Below are positions 1 through 64,000 of a DNA stretch of 64,000 nucleotides, piece after piece. The translations under genes were made by a program, and so were the position numbers. Position 1 is the first letter of the stretch. The number at the start of each line of letters is the position of its first letter. The DNA comes from Meghimatium bilineatum (lineage: Eukaryota > Mollusca > Gastropoda > Stylommatophora > Philomycidae). The notes below the pieces were generated by a model, which saw only the letters and a program-made list of their open reading frames with translations, was not told the DNA's origin and ran no database searches. The stretch lies in the NCBI GenBank assembly GCA_034231615.1, contig CM067317.1, positions 20,605,379 through 20,669,378 of the forward strand, in the 5' to 3' direction.

Positions 1-215
1 CATGACTATGATGCACACAAGATATTAAGGACCTTCAAAACATGACACTGGAAGAAGTTGGACAGCTTGCACAATCATTGTCTTTGGTGCCCTCTTCTCC
101 TGCTGTCGTTAATTTTGTCTTCAGCTATTAATCTTTCCATGCTGTTATGTCTCTTTATATGACCAAAATGCACAGCTTTCTTGTTTAAATGATCATGCTT
201 GTAGTTTTGTTACAC
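1..215 (+). mobile_element. LINE 3' end fragment
   Basis: Reads 'aacatgacactggaagaagt' and 'tggacagcttgcacaa', matching the 3' coding end at 43268-43310 (MSLEEAGQLAQD). The following 'ccatgctgttatgtctcttt' matches 37301-37320. Confidence 0.5.
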
Positions 216-436
216 TCTTTGTAATCTTAGGACATTTTTTCATACACTGAAGAGATTCTCTTGTTTACATATAGTAGTGATTACAACCATCAGAGCAACT
301 ACTATAATAAGCAATGTAAATGTAATAATGTATATGTTCTACAATATGATAGCATCAGCTTAACAATCAGCATTAAATGAGCAATGATGTGACCAACATG
401 TGCATAACTAGAAAGAGTATTTGATTTTTTTCACAG

Positions 437-63768
<63,332 letters not shown>

Positions 63769-63899
63769 GTAAGTTTTATACATTTGTTTCTGCCATCATA
63801 AATAACTTAAATAGCAATATAATTTTTTATTAATTAATATTCTCCATATGAGTTCAGGTGTCACCTCAATTACCAATGTCTGCATAAGAGAAATATTTG

Positions 63900-64000
63900 A
63901 TTCTATCTATTCGCTAAACCCCTAGTTGCCTTTCAGTGTCAGGGATAGAAGAGTTTTCTGGAGATGACCCTCATGTGTACTGAGTATATTATTTGTTGCT
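63900..64000 (-). mobile_element. LINE fragment, empty-site copy
   Basis: 'cctttcagtgtcagggatag' shows the uninterrupted target that carries an insertion at 62215. Runs off the window. Confidence 0.6.

Overview
This is an AT-rich window of a eukaryotic (animal) nuclear genome. One ciliary gene runs through almost all of it on the + strand, and its introns are packed with transposable elements. The gene encodes an axonemal dynein heavy chain, best matched to DNAH3. I could place 20 consecutive exons between 437 and 63768, all with GT-AG borders and compatible phases, giving about 951 residues. They cover the AAA5 region, AAA6 and most of the C-terminal domain. The N-terminal tail, AAA1-AAA4 and stalk must lie to the left of the window, and the last hundred or so residues to the right. 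The introns reach 9 kb.

The repeat content suggests a lophotrochozoan, most likely a mollusc. It includes I-group LINEs with RNase H, LINE 3' ends seen often in molluscs, Penelope-like elements with a GIY-YIG domain, and long (TA)n arrays. This assignment is inference from remembered families, not a database result.

Layout. 1-11300: exons 1-6 separated by old LINE fragments, one SINE-like insertion with target-site duplication (TSD) at 1267-1548, and a (TA)n array. 11300-25400: exons 7-10, RT relics on both strands, a hAT-type MITE at 13784, and a Penelope-like element on the minus strand (23440-24663). 25421-34593: the largest intron. It holds a candidate piggyBac-type MITE with a LINE inserted in it, RT relics, and two orphan spliced-looking exons of a coiled-coil protein (31107-31217, 31568-31677) cut by a retroposon. 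34594-44510: exons 11-13, a young 5'-truncated LINE (34861-37048) containing a perfect 142-bp inverted duplication, a MITE with 26-bp ends, a (TA)n array touching exon 12, and an unusual 1.34-kb retroposon with internal tandem monomers (41207-42545). 44511-54318: a full-length I-group LINE (48020-52079) with a 13-bp TSD and a single 1,274-codon frame broken only by two TGA codons, then exons 14-15. 54319-64000: exons 16-20 with further MITEs, Penelope tails arranged as inverted pairs, and LINE relics.

The only confident host gene is the dynein. It would work in inner-arm dyneins of motile cilia or sperm flagella. Everything else that can be named is mobile-element material, mostly decayed. 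The recurring mutational signature between repeat copies is CpG loss (CG to TG or CA), which also explains the two LINE stop codons. I see no tRNA, rRNA, CRISPR or prokaryotic features.
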